Positions 24,114-31,074 of a DNA stretch of 35,466 nt are shown in pieces; the stretch's first letter is position 1; each line of letters opens with the position of its first letter. The notes beneath the pieces are model-generated. The model was not told where the DNA came from. It saw only the letters and a program-made list of their open reading frames with translations, and did not search any database. This DNA is from an uncultured Clostridia bacterium (GTDB lineage: Bacteria; Bacillota; Clostridia; Lachnospirales; Lachnospiraceae). The stretch covers positions 1 to 35,466 of the forward strand of contig CAMOCO010000005.1 in assembly GCA_946610715.1 (NCBI GenBank). Reading direction: 5' to 3'. The translations under genes were made by a program, and so were the position numbers.

Positions 24114-25892
24114 TTACTCCTTTATCTGATCACTGGAAGGCACAAGCAGGATAACCGATGCATCTTCGCCATTCTTCCAGGTAATATTTATATCCGTAAC
24201 ATCAAAAATACCGCCGAGCTGATTTATATATCTTGTAAAGGTCATGGTTTTTCCTCTGTCCACCATCAGCTCGAGTTCACCGGAAAACGCAGGAACTTCA
24301 GCATTGAGCTTTGGAATCATTCTGAAGCTGTCCTGTCCTATAGGATTCATTTTTATATCCTTTATAAATCTGTCGTTAGCATACAGTACTGCTCCGGTTT
24401 CATTATTTCTGATAAATATATCCATATCCAGATTATCAAGTACCATAATAAGTTTTTTCTCGGAGTCCGTGTCTTCACTTCCGCTCACATTTATAAAACT
24501 TTTTGAGATTATCTTGCTCATCTCTCTGCCAAAGCTTATTTCCGATTCATTCCATGCTCTTTCACGTGTATTTTCAATAAAAATTAATCTGCCATAGTAC
24601 TTTCCTTTTTTTCTTATAGGAAATACCATGACTGCCCGGGCATTACCCTCAAATATTTCAACCCTCATCCGGTTGGTCATATTCTTTCTGTCTATAACAA
24701 GTCCCTCATCACGGATTTGCTTCTGGAAATCCGGATCATAATGATCATATTTCCATTCAAAAACACTTTCCTCAGTCTCGCTCTTTCCCTTTTTGGCCCA
24801 ATAATCCATAAGGTCCATTTTTTCCGGATTATCCTTATTTACCACATAATAGACCACATAGTCAATATCCAGGATTTTTCCCGCCTTTTCAAAGTACTTA
24901 TAAAAGTCCGTTGAACCTTTTTCAACTTCGGAAATCAGTTTGCTTATAAGCTTTTTTTCTTTTATTTCAAATTCAAGAGCAGCCCTCTTGTTTTCGTCCT
25001 TAATAGAAACTGCATTTCTGTTATACAGTCTGGTAAGGTGATCGGAAATCACTGAAGCAATATTCCATTGGTAATTATACACTTTAAAAAGCTTCTTCGC
25101 CTGATTGGAGTTATGCGCATAGAGAAGCCACATAGCACAGCATATCCCGTTAATAAATACAGGAGCTGCAGCAATTCTTCTCTCTCCTGCAGATTCCTCT
25201 GTTTTATAATCTTCAAATTCCATAAACAGAGGACCTGTATCCTGTATAAGTGAATTCTTTATTTTTTTGAAAAAATCGGCATATTGCGGATTCTCCAGAT
25301 AGTCATAGAATTCACCGAAATAGCTGGTGGGACCCGTAGGTTCGGTAAGAGGTGCTCCGTTCATATCCAGTACTACGGAATATAATTCACTGGCATTTGC
25401 AAAGCTGCTGAAGTAATCACAAACTTTATTATCCATGACAAATTCTTTTGTCAGCTTTACATCAGTTTTTTCCTCTTTCTCTTCGGAATCGTCATCTGCA
25501 TCAAACCTTACGCTTCTGGTTATCTCATGACATACAAACTCTACGTGATAATCATTCTCACTCATTCCAATAAACATGATATCCATATTTATTGTCCGGA
25601 GCTTACCGTCATCACCTATCAGCCTCACTTCATAAGAGAAATCCGTTCCTGTCCTGAAAGCCCGCAGCATTGCATCTGCAAACGCTTCTCTGTCATCCGG
25701 ATGAATATAATCCTCCGGAAGTCTGTAACCCTTATTGATGGTTTTGTAGTTTAATCCGAGAATCCCCACATTATCAGACAGATATTCTATCTTACTGCGT
25801 CTGACTCTTTCTATGCTATCAAACTGCCTTACCATAACTACACAGCCGGTTTTTTCAATTGCAAGATATAAATAATCCCTCTCCGAACTCAT
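24114..25892 (-). CDS. PAS/GAF multi-domain sensor protein without output domain
   Basis: The 592-residue soluble protein appears to have four parts: an N-terminal PAS domain (about 15-130, with DYIHPDDREAF), a sensory region resembling PocR or GAF folds (about 150-290), a GAF domain (about 320-470, with VMVFPIRKKGKYYGRLIF), and a C-terminal PAS domain (about 478-590, with IRNNETGAVLYAND). The segment lengths and motifs are my reading, not a profile search. No kinase, GGDEF, EAL, HD-GYP or DNA-binding domain follows, and the stop comes directly after the last PAS. Coupled to mreB by 3 bp. AGGAGG lies 15 nt from the ATG, longer than usual, and abuts the terminator of the preceding gene. Confidence 0.75.
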   Translation of the reverse strand: MSSERDYLYLAIEKTGCVVMVRQFDSIERVRRSKIEYLSDNVGILGLNYKTINKGYRLPEDYIHPDDREAFADAMLRAFRTGTDFSYEVRLIGDDGKLRTINMDIMFIGMSENDYHVEFVCHEITRSVRFDADDDSEEKEEKTDVKLTKEFVMDNKVCDYFSSFANASELYSVVLDMNGAPLTEPTGPTSYFGEFYDYLENPQYADFFKKIKNSLIQDTGPLFMEFEDYKTEESAGERRIAAAPVFINGICCAMWLLYAHNSNQAKKLFKVYNYQWNIASVISDHLTRLYNRNAVSIKDENKRAALEFEIKEKKLISKLISEVEKGSTDFYKYFEKAGKILDIDYVVYYVVNKDNPEKMDLMDYWAKKGKSETEESVFEWKYDHYDPDFQKQIRDEGLVIDRKNMTNRMRVEIFEGNARAVMVFPIRKKGKYYGRLIFIENTRERAWNESEISFGREMSKIISKSFINVSGSEDTDSEKKLIMVLDNLDMDIFIRNNETGAVLYANDRFIKDIKMNPIGQDSFRMIPKLNAEVPAFSGELELMVDRGKTMTFTRYINQLGGIFDVTDINITWKNGEDASVILLVPSSDQIKE

Positions 25893-25913
25893 AACAGCAA
25901 GTAGTAACCTCCT

Positions 25914-25942
25914 AAATAAAAGAGGGACATAAAATGTCCCTC
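25914..25942 (-). terminator. Intrinsic terminator of the DivIVA-like gene
   Basis: The transcript forms GAGGGACAT-TTT-ATGTCCCTC followed by TTTTATTT. The AGGAGG of the PAS/GAF gene follows at once, leaving no room for a normal promoter between them. Confidence 0.85.
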
Positions 25943-25965
25943 AACGTCATCAGATACATTAATAA

Positions 25966-26925
25966 CTAAGCCTGGGAACCGCTTAAATCAGAGAATGCAC
26001 TTTCTGAAATCTTAATTGTATTTTCTACTGATTCATTTACGTTAACAAGTGAGTCCTTAAGGTTGCCCAGATATTCACTGATAGAATCAAATTCTTTCTT
26101 AACCGCAGCTCTGTTCTGACGGATTTCTTCTCTGGTAGCAGCCTTCTTAATCTCACATTCCGCTGTAGTCTCATCTCTCAGCTTTGTACACTCTGCTTCT
26201 GTCTCTTCCTTAAGTCTTGTACAATCTTCCTGAGTCTTTGACATCAGATTACTGCAATACTGCTCGGTCTCCTGATTCTTTCTTGCACAAGTCTCATCAG
26301 TCTCCAGATTCAGTCTTTCACATCTTTCCTTTGTCTCTAAACTGAGCTGGTCTGTTTCTTCCTTGGTAACTCTTCTGAGATTGCTGCATTCATTCTCTGT
26401 AGTCTCACGCTGTTCACGACATGACTCATTGGTTTCTTCTATAAGTCTGTTGCATTCTGCCTCAGTAGTATTCCTTAAATTCTCACACTGGGCATTTGTC
26501 TCCTCTATCATCTGCTGACACTGAGCCGTAGATTCAGCTGTCAGTGTCTCGCATTCTTCCCTTGTCTTCCTTGTAAGTTCATCTGCCGACTCTCTTGCAG
26601 CAAGTAATGTTCTTGAAATAGATTCATATCTGGTTGCAGATTCAGAATCTCTCTTCTTATATTCTTCCAGTTCAACCTTCATTTTGGATAATTCGGTTTC
26701 AAGATTCTCATTTACACTTCTGAGATTATCAATGACACTGTCAGACTCGGTCTTATTAACTTCTCTCATTTGCTGAAGTCCCTTAACAGCCTCGCTTAAT
26801 TTTGCTGTGTCTTCCTTCAATCTGGATATCTGCTTCTCATAGTCCTCTCTCTGACCTTCAACATAAGCTTCAACCGCTTTTTTATCATATCCTCCAAATG
26901 ACACTGTCTTGATATCTAAATCCAT
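25966..26925 (-). CDS. DivIVA-like coiled-coil protein with cysteine-bearing hendecad repeats
   Basis: The 319-residue soluble protein starts MDLDIKTVSFGGYDKKAVEA, resembling the DivIVA/GpsB N-terminal domain (F-GGYD-EVD pattern) that binds membranes and recruits division or polarity proteins. Residues 25-110 are an ordinary heptad coiled coil. Residues 121-263 are thirteen exact 11-residue repeats with consensus roughly E-ECxxLxxET, with Cys at 125, 136, 147, 158, 169, 180, 202, 213, 224, 235, 246 and 257 and Thr at 191. A final segment (264-319) is polar. No signal peptide or membrane helix. Own extended -10 promoter and terminator. Divergent from a lipoprotein gene. The specific function is unknown; a scaffold role is inferred. 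Confidence 0.8.
   Translation of the reverse strand: MDLDIKTVSFGGYDKKAVEAYVEGQREDYEKQISRLKEDTAKLSEAVKGLQQMREVNKTESDSVIDNLRSVNENLETELSKMKVELEEYKKRDSESATRYESISRTLLAARESADELTRKTREECETLTAESTAQCQQMIEETNAQCENLRNTTEAECNRLIEETNESCREQRETTENECSNLRRVTKEETDQLSLETKERCERLNLETDETCARKNQETEQYCSNLMSKTQEDCTRLKEETEAECTKLRDETTAECEIKKAATREEIRQNRAAVKKEFDSISEYLGNLKDSLVNVNESVENTIKISESAFSDLSGSQA
26137..26565 (-). repeat. Thirteen 33-bp coding repeats (11-residue units)
   Basis: The stretch encodes residues 121-263 of the DivIVA-like protein in 33-bp steps with strict phase. Codons vary between units, so it is diverged tandem duplication kept by selection on the protein, not a recent satellite. Confidence 0.88.
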
Positions 26926-26991
26926 TGTCTTATGCCCCTTTCAATATTACAAATTCAATTTGCGATTTTTTAAATCGACATACTACATGAT

Positions 26992-26997
26992 AGTATA
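26992..26997 (-). promoter_or_regulatory. Extended -10 of the DivIVA-like gene
   Basis: TGT-TATACT gives an extended -10 element; the -35 region is weak. Transcription from about 26985 would produce a leader with a small CGATTT/AAATCG hairpin (26963-26977) and the GGGG ribosome binding site. Confidence 0.5.
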
Positions 26998-27043
26998 ACA
27001 CAAAGCTTTTTTGAATGCATTATTATTTTGACATAAGTATCAA

Positions 27044-27072
27044 TTTACTGAATCGCTTTTTTATGATATTAT
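27044..27072 (+). promoter_or_regulatory. Promoter of the lipoprotein gene
   Basis: TTTACT (27044-27049), 17 bp, and TATTAT (27067-27072) preceded by TGA form an extended -10 promoter. An isolated perfect TTGACA at 27028-27033 has no -10 at proper spacing. Confidence 0.5.
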
Positions 27073-27108
27073 GTTACGGATGTTAGAATATCGAAAGGAA
27101 CATTAACC

Positions 27109-27825
27109 ATGATATATAAAAAAACAAGAAATAGTATATTGGTCATTCTTTCTCTGATATTACTTCTATGTACAGCGGCCTGTACGGACCAGCGGGAGAC
27201 ACGTTATCAGACCTACGTTGACAGTCTTATAACCGCAAATTATCTAAATGCCTGCGAAGAATATATCCGTGCCACCGGAGCAAATCAGGATGATGCAGAG
27301 GCCATGTATCTTCAAAATGTCACGAGACTTGCCGAGAATCTTGAATCGTATTACGGACTTGAGATTTCATCAGATGTAGAGCTGGCTCCCAGGATGGTGG
27401 AAATATCCAAAAAGATTTACGGAAAAGCACGTTTTAATACCAAGGAAGCATTTAAGGATAATAATATCTATTATGTAGATATTGAGATATATCCCATCGA
27501 CATTCTGAATCAGACACATGATGAGGTTCTTGAATATATTGAGGATTTCAACAGCCGTGTTGAAAAAGGCGAATTTAATAACTACGTTAAGGAAGATTAC
27601 GAACATGAATTCGCATCAGGTATTATAGATATATTGGATGAAGCTTCAGATTCCATGGAATATGCCGATCCCGAAACCGTAAGAGTAAGGATCATTCAAA
27701 GCGATTCAAATTTTTATATCAGCAATGACGATTTCAGAAAAATAGATATGGCAATCCTGTCTACTGACGCTTCCAAATATGAGGAAGCATCTTCTACCGA
27801 TGCTTCGCTCACAGACGCCGAATAA
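27109..27825 (+). CDS. Hypothetical lipoprotein
   Basis: The 238-residue product has a lipoprotein signal: basic MIYKKTRNS, a hydrophobic core, and lipobox LCTAAC with modified Cys25. The mature part is acidic and mostly helical at first (residues 30-80, with YVDSLITANYLNACEEYIRA), then contains alternating strands, and ends in a low-complexity tail with repeated STDAS (STDASKYEEASSTDASL). I recognise no named family; small lipoproteins of this build are common in Lachnospiraceae and may bind wall components or act as chaperones. AAAGGA precedes the ATG. Divergent from the DivIVA-like gene and closed by a bidirectional terminator. Confidence 0.82.
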   Translation: MIYKKTRNSILVILSLILLLCTAACTDQRETRYQTYVDSLITANYLNACEEYIRATGANQDDAEAMYLQNVTRLAENLESYYGLEISSDVELAPRMVEISKKIYGKARFNTKEAFKDNNIYYVDIEIYPIDILNQTHDEVLEYIEDFNSRVEKGEFNNYVKEDYEHEFASGIIDILDEASDSMEYADPETVRVRIIQSDSNFYISNDDFRKIDMAILSTDASKYEEASSTDASLTDAE

Positions 27826-27833
27826 TGATTATC

Positions 27834-27878
27834 AAAAAAAATTGCACCGAACCGGATTTCCCGGCTCGGTGCTTTTTT
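27834..27878. terminator. Bidirectional terminator between lipoprotein gene and glmM
   Basis: Stem GCACCGA-A-CCGG with CCGG-C-TCGGTGC and a 5-nt loop is flanked by six T on the plus side and eight A (T on the minus strand) on the other, serving both converging genes. Confidence 0.92.
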
Positions 27879-27882
27879 AATA

Positions 27883-29232
27883 CTACTGTTCAATATGTCC
27901 TTTAGCTTTAATAACATCTATTACCGAATCAACATATTTCTCACATATCTCATCAGTCTCCGCTTCAACCATTACGCGGATAACAGGCTCGGTACCCGAT
28001 TCACGTACGAGAATACGTCCTGTATCTCCAAGTTCCTCAGCTACCTTTGCAACTGCTGCCTGTACATCAGGATCATTCTGTGCATCCGGCTTACTTTTTA
28101 CACGAACATTCTTCAGTACCTGCGGATAGAATACAACCGGCGCTGCAAGCTCTGACATCGGCTTCTCTTTTGCCAGGAGCACTTCCATCATCTTGATACT
28201 GGTAAGGATTCCGTCACCTGTGGTTGCATACTTTGTAAAGATTATATGGCCTGACTGCTCACCGCCGATACGGTTTCCTGTCTGAACCATGTTCTCATAT
28301 ACATATTTATCTCCGACCTTAGTCTTATCATACTCGATTCCAACCTTATCAAGCGCCTTATAAAGACCGAAATTGCTCATAACAGTTGTAACAACCTTGT
28401 TATTTACGAGCTTTCCTCTTTCCTTCATGTAGAGACCATAGATGTAGAGGATATGATCACCTGTTACCACATTTCCCTTTTCATCTACACAAAGGCATCT
28501 GTCAGCATCTCCGTCATAAGCGAATCCAACATCAAGACCCTTTTCAACTACAAATTTCTGAAGGTGCTCAATATGAGTCGATCCGCAATCTGTATTGATA
28601 TTGTATCCGTCAGGATTATCATTCATTACATATGTCTTCGCACCAAGAGCATCGAATACTCCCTTGGCAATCTGCCATGCTGCACCATTTGCAACATCCA
28701 GTCCGACTTTAACATCTTTAAAACTGTACTTGCTCATGGAAATAAGATAACCTATGTATCGATTACGTCCTGCAACATAATCTACAGTACGTCCAATCTC
28801 ATCCTTTGAAGCAATCGGAACTTCAACCTTACCATCAATATAATCCTCAACCTTAAGGATTGTCTCCTCATCCATCTTCTCACCATTTCCGTTAAGAAGC
28901 TTGATACCATTATCATAATATGGGTTATGGGATGCAGAGATCATAATACCACAGTCAAAGTCATCCACTCTGGTAATATAGGCAACTGACGGTGTAGTCG
29001 TGACATGCATAATATATGCATCTGCGCCGCTGGCCATAAGTCCTGTACAAAGAGCATATTCAAACATATATGAGCTTCTTCTGGTATCTTTACCTATAAC
29101 GATTTTAGCCTTCTTGTTCTGTCTGGCTCCATAATACCATCCGAGAAAACGTCCGATCTGAACAGCATGTTCAAAGGTCAGGTCCTTATTTGCTTCTCCG
29201 CGAAAGCCGTCTGTTCCGAAATATTTACCCAT
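27883..29232 (-). CDS. glmM: GlmM, phosphoglucosamine mutase
   Basis: Converts glucosamine-6-phosphate to glucosamine-1-phosphate for UDP-GlcNAc synthesis. The 449-residue protein has the family start GKYFGTDGFRGEAN, the phosphoserine loop MISASHNPYYDNGIKLL, the metal loop AYDGDADRCLCVD, the sugar loop GGEQSGHI and the phosphate-binding RESGTEPVIRVM at the C terminus. Length is typical. It starts one base after the stop of the acetyltransferase gene and is the last gene of the nagB operon, so its expression should follow the ribozyme-like leader. Confidence 0.96.
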   Translation of the reverse strand: MGKYFGTDGFRGEANKDLTFEHAVQIGRFLGWYYGARQNKKAKIVIGKDTRRSSYMFEYALCTGLMASGADAYIMHVTTTPSVAYITRVDDFDCGIMISASHNPYYDNGIKLLNGNGEKMDEETILKVEDYIDGKVEVPIASKDEIGRTVDYVAGRNRYIGYLISMSKYSFKDVKVGLDVANGAAWQIAKGVFDALGAKTYVMNDNPDGYNINTDCGSTHIEHLQKFVVEKGLDVGFAYDGDADRCLCVDEKGNVVTGDHILYIYGLYMKERGKLVNNKVVTTVMSNFGLYKALDKVGIEYDKTKVGDKYVYENMVQTGNRIGGEQSGHIIFTKYATTGDGILTSIKMMEVLLAKEKPMSELAAPVVFYPQVLKNVRVKSKPDAQNDPDVQAAVAKVAEELGDTGRILVRESGTEPVIRVMVEAETDEICEKYVDSVIDVIKAKGHIEQ

Positions 29233-29233
29233 G

Positions 29234-29896
29234 TTATTTGTCCTCCTTGTGAATTACTTCCCCGTTATCCTTCCAGATAGAATTTTCGGGAACAACTCCC
29301 CTTACACAGGAAGTCGGATATACATTTGAATGGCGGCCTATGACTGTACCGGGATTACATACCGCATTACAGCCAACCTCAACATAATCGCCAAGCATGG
29401 CACCGAATTTCTTGATGCCTGTTTCTACATGTTCAGTCCCATTATGTACTATTACGAGTTTCTTGTCGCTCTTTACATTACTTGTAATACTTCCGGCACC
29501 CATATGACTGAAATAACCCAGAATGGAATCACCTACATAATTATAGTGAGGTGTCTGAACATGATCGAAAAGAATAACATTTTTCAGTTCAACGCTGTTT
29601 CCCACAACACAGTCAGCACCAACCAGTGCCGAACCGCGGATAAATGCCCCATGTCTTACTTCAGTATTCGGCCCGATGATACATGGCTCACCAATATAAG
29701 CAGACGGGAATACCTTCGCAGTCTTATGAATCCAGACATGCTCCGAAACCTCTTCATAATCATCTCCGAGAGTAGGTCCGAGAGAAAGGATTAAGTCCTT
29801 TATCCCCTTTAAAGCCTCCCATGGATATGTAAAGCCTGAAAGATAATCCTTTGCAAGCGTATGGTCAAGATCATACAGATCTGAAATTGTATACAT
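29234..29896 (-). CDS. Stand-alone left-handed beta-helix acetyltransferase, GlmU C-terminal-like
   Basis: The 220-residue protein has a short helical N terminus (residues 1-50) and then hexapeptide repeats (YIGEPCIIGPNTEVRHGA, VGADCVVGN) of a left-handed beta-helix. The block PHYNYVGDSILG (His117, Tyr120) matches the catalytic region of the GlmU acetyltransferase domain, where E. coli has AGHLTYLGD with the catalytic His363, and GAGSITSN matches GAGTITCN. It lacks the GlmU uridyltransferase domain. Lying between nagB and glmM (3 bp and 1 bp gaps), it probably acetylates GlcN-1-P to GlcNAc-1-P; a separate uridyltransferase would then be needed. Annotation pipelines often call such proteins UDP-GlcNAc pyrophosphorylase, which the sequence does not support. 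Confidence 0.83.
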   Translation of the reverse strand: MYTISDLYDLDHTLAKDYLSGFTYPWEALKGIKDLILSLGPTLGDDYEEVSEHVWIHKTAKVFPSAYIGEPCIIGPNTEVRHGAFIRGSALVGADCVVGNSVELKNVILFDHVQTPHYNYVGDSILGYFSHMGAGSITSNVKSDKKLVIVHNGTEHVETGIKKFGAMLGDYVEVGCNAVCNPGTVIGRHSNVYPTSCVRGVVPENSIWKDNGEVIHKEDK

Positions 29897-29899
29897 GCT

Positions 29900-30691
29900 T
29901 TACAGCCTCTCTTTCTTCTCGATATCAAGGAAATATTTATATGTATCAACCGTAAGCTCACCGCAGGCAGCTTCATCACAAGCGATGATCGCACCATTAT
30001 GCATCTGAAGAGCACTGCATGTCCACTTGTGACTTACATTTCCTTCTACGGTTGCTGCAAGCGCACGTGCTTTATTATGTCCATTAATAAGTATAAGTAC
30101 TTCCTTGGAATCTGTTACTGTTCCAACACCTACCGAAAGTGCCTGTGAAGGAACCTTCTCCGGATCATTTCCGAAGAATCTTGAATTAACTATACGAGTA
30201 TCTGTTGTAAGATCTCTTACTCCTGTTCTTGAAGAAAGCGATGTAAACGGCTCGTTAAATGCTATATGACCATCAACGCCGATTCCGCCCATAAAAAGAT
30301 CGATTCCGCCGTAGGAAGCGATCTTCTCTTCATAACGTGCACACTCGCCTTCCGGATCATCTGTCATTCCGTTAAGGATATTGATATTCTCAGGTTTCAT
30401 GTCTACAAGATGATTAAAGAAATTGTCATGCATGAAATACCAATAGCTCTGATCATGATCCTTTGGAAGTCCCAGATATTCATCCATGTTGAATGTAACA
30501 ACATTTGCAAAAGAAAGCTCTCCTGCCTGATTCTGGCGTGCAAGCTCCTTATATACACCGATTGGTGATGAACCTGTCGGAAGACCCAGAACAAACGGAC
30601 GGTCCTCTTTATGATTCTTTATTTTAGCTGCAATATAATCAGCTGCCCATTTACACATTTTATCGTAGTTTTCCTGAATTACTACTCTCAT
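29900..30691 (-). CDS. nagB: NagB, glucosamine-6-phosphate deaminase/isomerase
   Basis: Interconverts GlcN6P with fructose-6-phosphate and ammonia. The 263-residue protein has the family length and active-site residues [15 protein letters not shown] (Asp70) and [11 protein letters not shown] (Asp140, His142, Glu147), equivalent to Asp72, Asp141, His143 and Glu148 of the E. coli enzyme. The allosteric GlcNAc6P-site segment RTRIKTL of E. coli (Arg158, Lys160) reads RTGVRDL here, so that activation is probably lost. ATG 30691 is chosen by alignment with the family start. First gene of an operon with an acetyltransferase and glmM; preceded by a glmS-ribozyme-like leader. I infer a biosynthetic (aminating) role. 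Confidence 0.95.
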   Translation of the reverse strand: MRVVIQENYDKMCKWAADYIAAKIKNHKEDRPFVLGLPTGSSPIGVYKELARQNQAGELSFANVVTFNMDEYLGLPKDHDQSYWYFMHDNFFNHLVDMKPENINILNGMTDDPEGECARYEEKIASYGGIDLFMGGIGVDGHIAFNEPFTSLSSRTGVRDLTTDTRIVNSRFFGNDPEKVPSQALSVGVGTVTDSKEVLILINGHNKARALAATVEGNVSHKWTCSALQMHNGAIIACDEAACGELTVDTYKYFLDIEKKERL

Positions 30692-30790
30692 ATTTTTTCT
30701 CTCTTTCTTATATGTAATATAAAATGAATACACCAAAGCGCATCATTCCGGTATTAAAAGAACCTCTGTTACGGTTTTTATTCCGCTTTT
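30692..30790 (-). other. nagB leader between ribozyme core and start codon
   Basis: About 100 nt, AT-rich, without an ORF I can support. It would be the 5' region of the cleaved mRNA and holds an AGAGAG-type weak ribosome binding site. Confidence 0.5.
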
Positions 30791-30890
30791 TAAATTCCTT
30801 CTGACGATATACCGGTTACCGTGACAGCATCCGCCGAGTCTTTCGACCACTGTCAGCCTCGTCACCCCTGGTATGGGCCCGGCGCTAATA
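30791..30890 (-). promoter_or_regulatory. glmS-type self-cleaving ribozyme/riboswitch upstream of nagB
   Basis: The minus-strand transcript contains, in order, TATTA|GCGCC (predicted cleavage between A 30886 and G 30885), a short P1 hairpin (GCCC/GGGT), TGACGAGG (30864-30857), P3 TGACAG (30855-30850), TCGA, TCGGCGGATG (30837-30828), P3' CTGTCA (30827-30822) and a P4 hairpin CGGTA/TATCG, then AGAAGGAATTT. CGCC can pair with GGCG as in the pseudoknotted core. This matches the glmS ribozyme consensus (AGCGCC, TGACGAGG, TCGA, TCGGCGGATG) as I know it from Bacillus and Thermoanaerobacter. In the known class GlcN6P is the cofactor for cleavage, lowering expression. The unusual point is that nagB, not glmS, follows. 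Confidence 0.83.
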
Positions 30891-30941
30891 GTTTCTGCCT
30901 CTCCTTCCCTCAGAATACTATTTTACAAATAATCAGAATGA

Positions 30942-30970
30942 ATTATAACATGATTGTTTAAAAAAACCAA
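30942..30970 (-). promoter_or_regulatory. Promoter of the nagB operon
   Basis: TTGGTT (30965-30970), 17 bp, and TATAAT (30942-30947) preceded by TGT form a strong extended -10 promoter. The start near 30935 lies about 50 nt before the predicted ribozyme cleavage site. Confidence 0.72.
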
Positions 30971-30995
30971 TAGATTTGATACATTTTGTGCTCAA

Positions 30996-31043
30996 TATAA
31001 AAAATGTCCCTACATGTAGGGTTATCCTGCATGAGGGACATTT
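30996..31043 (-). terminator. Intrinsic terminator of the small hypothetical gene
   Basis: AAATGTCCCT and AGGGACATTT form a 10-bp stem with an inner loop holding the palindrome CCCTACATGTAGGG, followed by a T run. It isolates the metG unit from the nagB promoter. Confidence 0.82.
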
Positions 31044-31074
31044 CGATTTTTCTGTTAAGTCCGCTGTCTGACTA

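Noticed and set aside
26137-26565. CRISPR-like periodic repeats of 33 bp
   Set aside because: The repeats are contiguous, in frame, diverged at codon level and encode an 11-residue coiled-coil unit; there are no spacers and no cas genes.
27028-27033. Perfect TTGACA as -35 box for the lipoprotein gene
   Set aside because: No acceptable -10 lies 16-18 bp downstream; the TTTACT/TATTAT pair fits better.
29900-30691. 6-phosphogluconolactonase rather than NagB
   Set aside because: The deaminase-specific residues Asp70, Asp140, His142 and Glu147 and the full-length similarity to NagB are present.
30791-30890. Alternative identity as another riboswitch or a tRNA-like structure
   Set aside because: The ordered combination AGCGCC, TGACGAGG, TCGA and TCGGCGGATG with pairing P3 flanks fits only the glmS ribozyme among the classes I know; no tRNA loop sequences are present.
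25914-31043. Two terminators sharing GAGGGACAT-like arms as a mobile repeat family
   Set aside because: Only two short, differently built hairpins share the motif; this is compatible with chance or common terminator composition.
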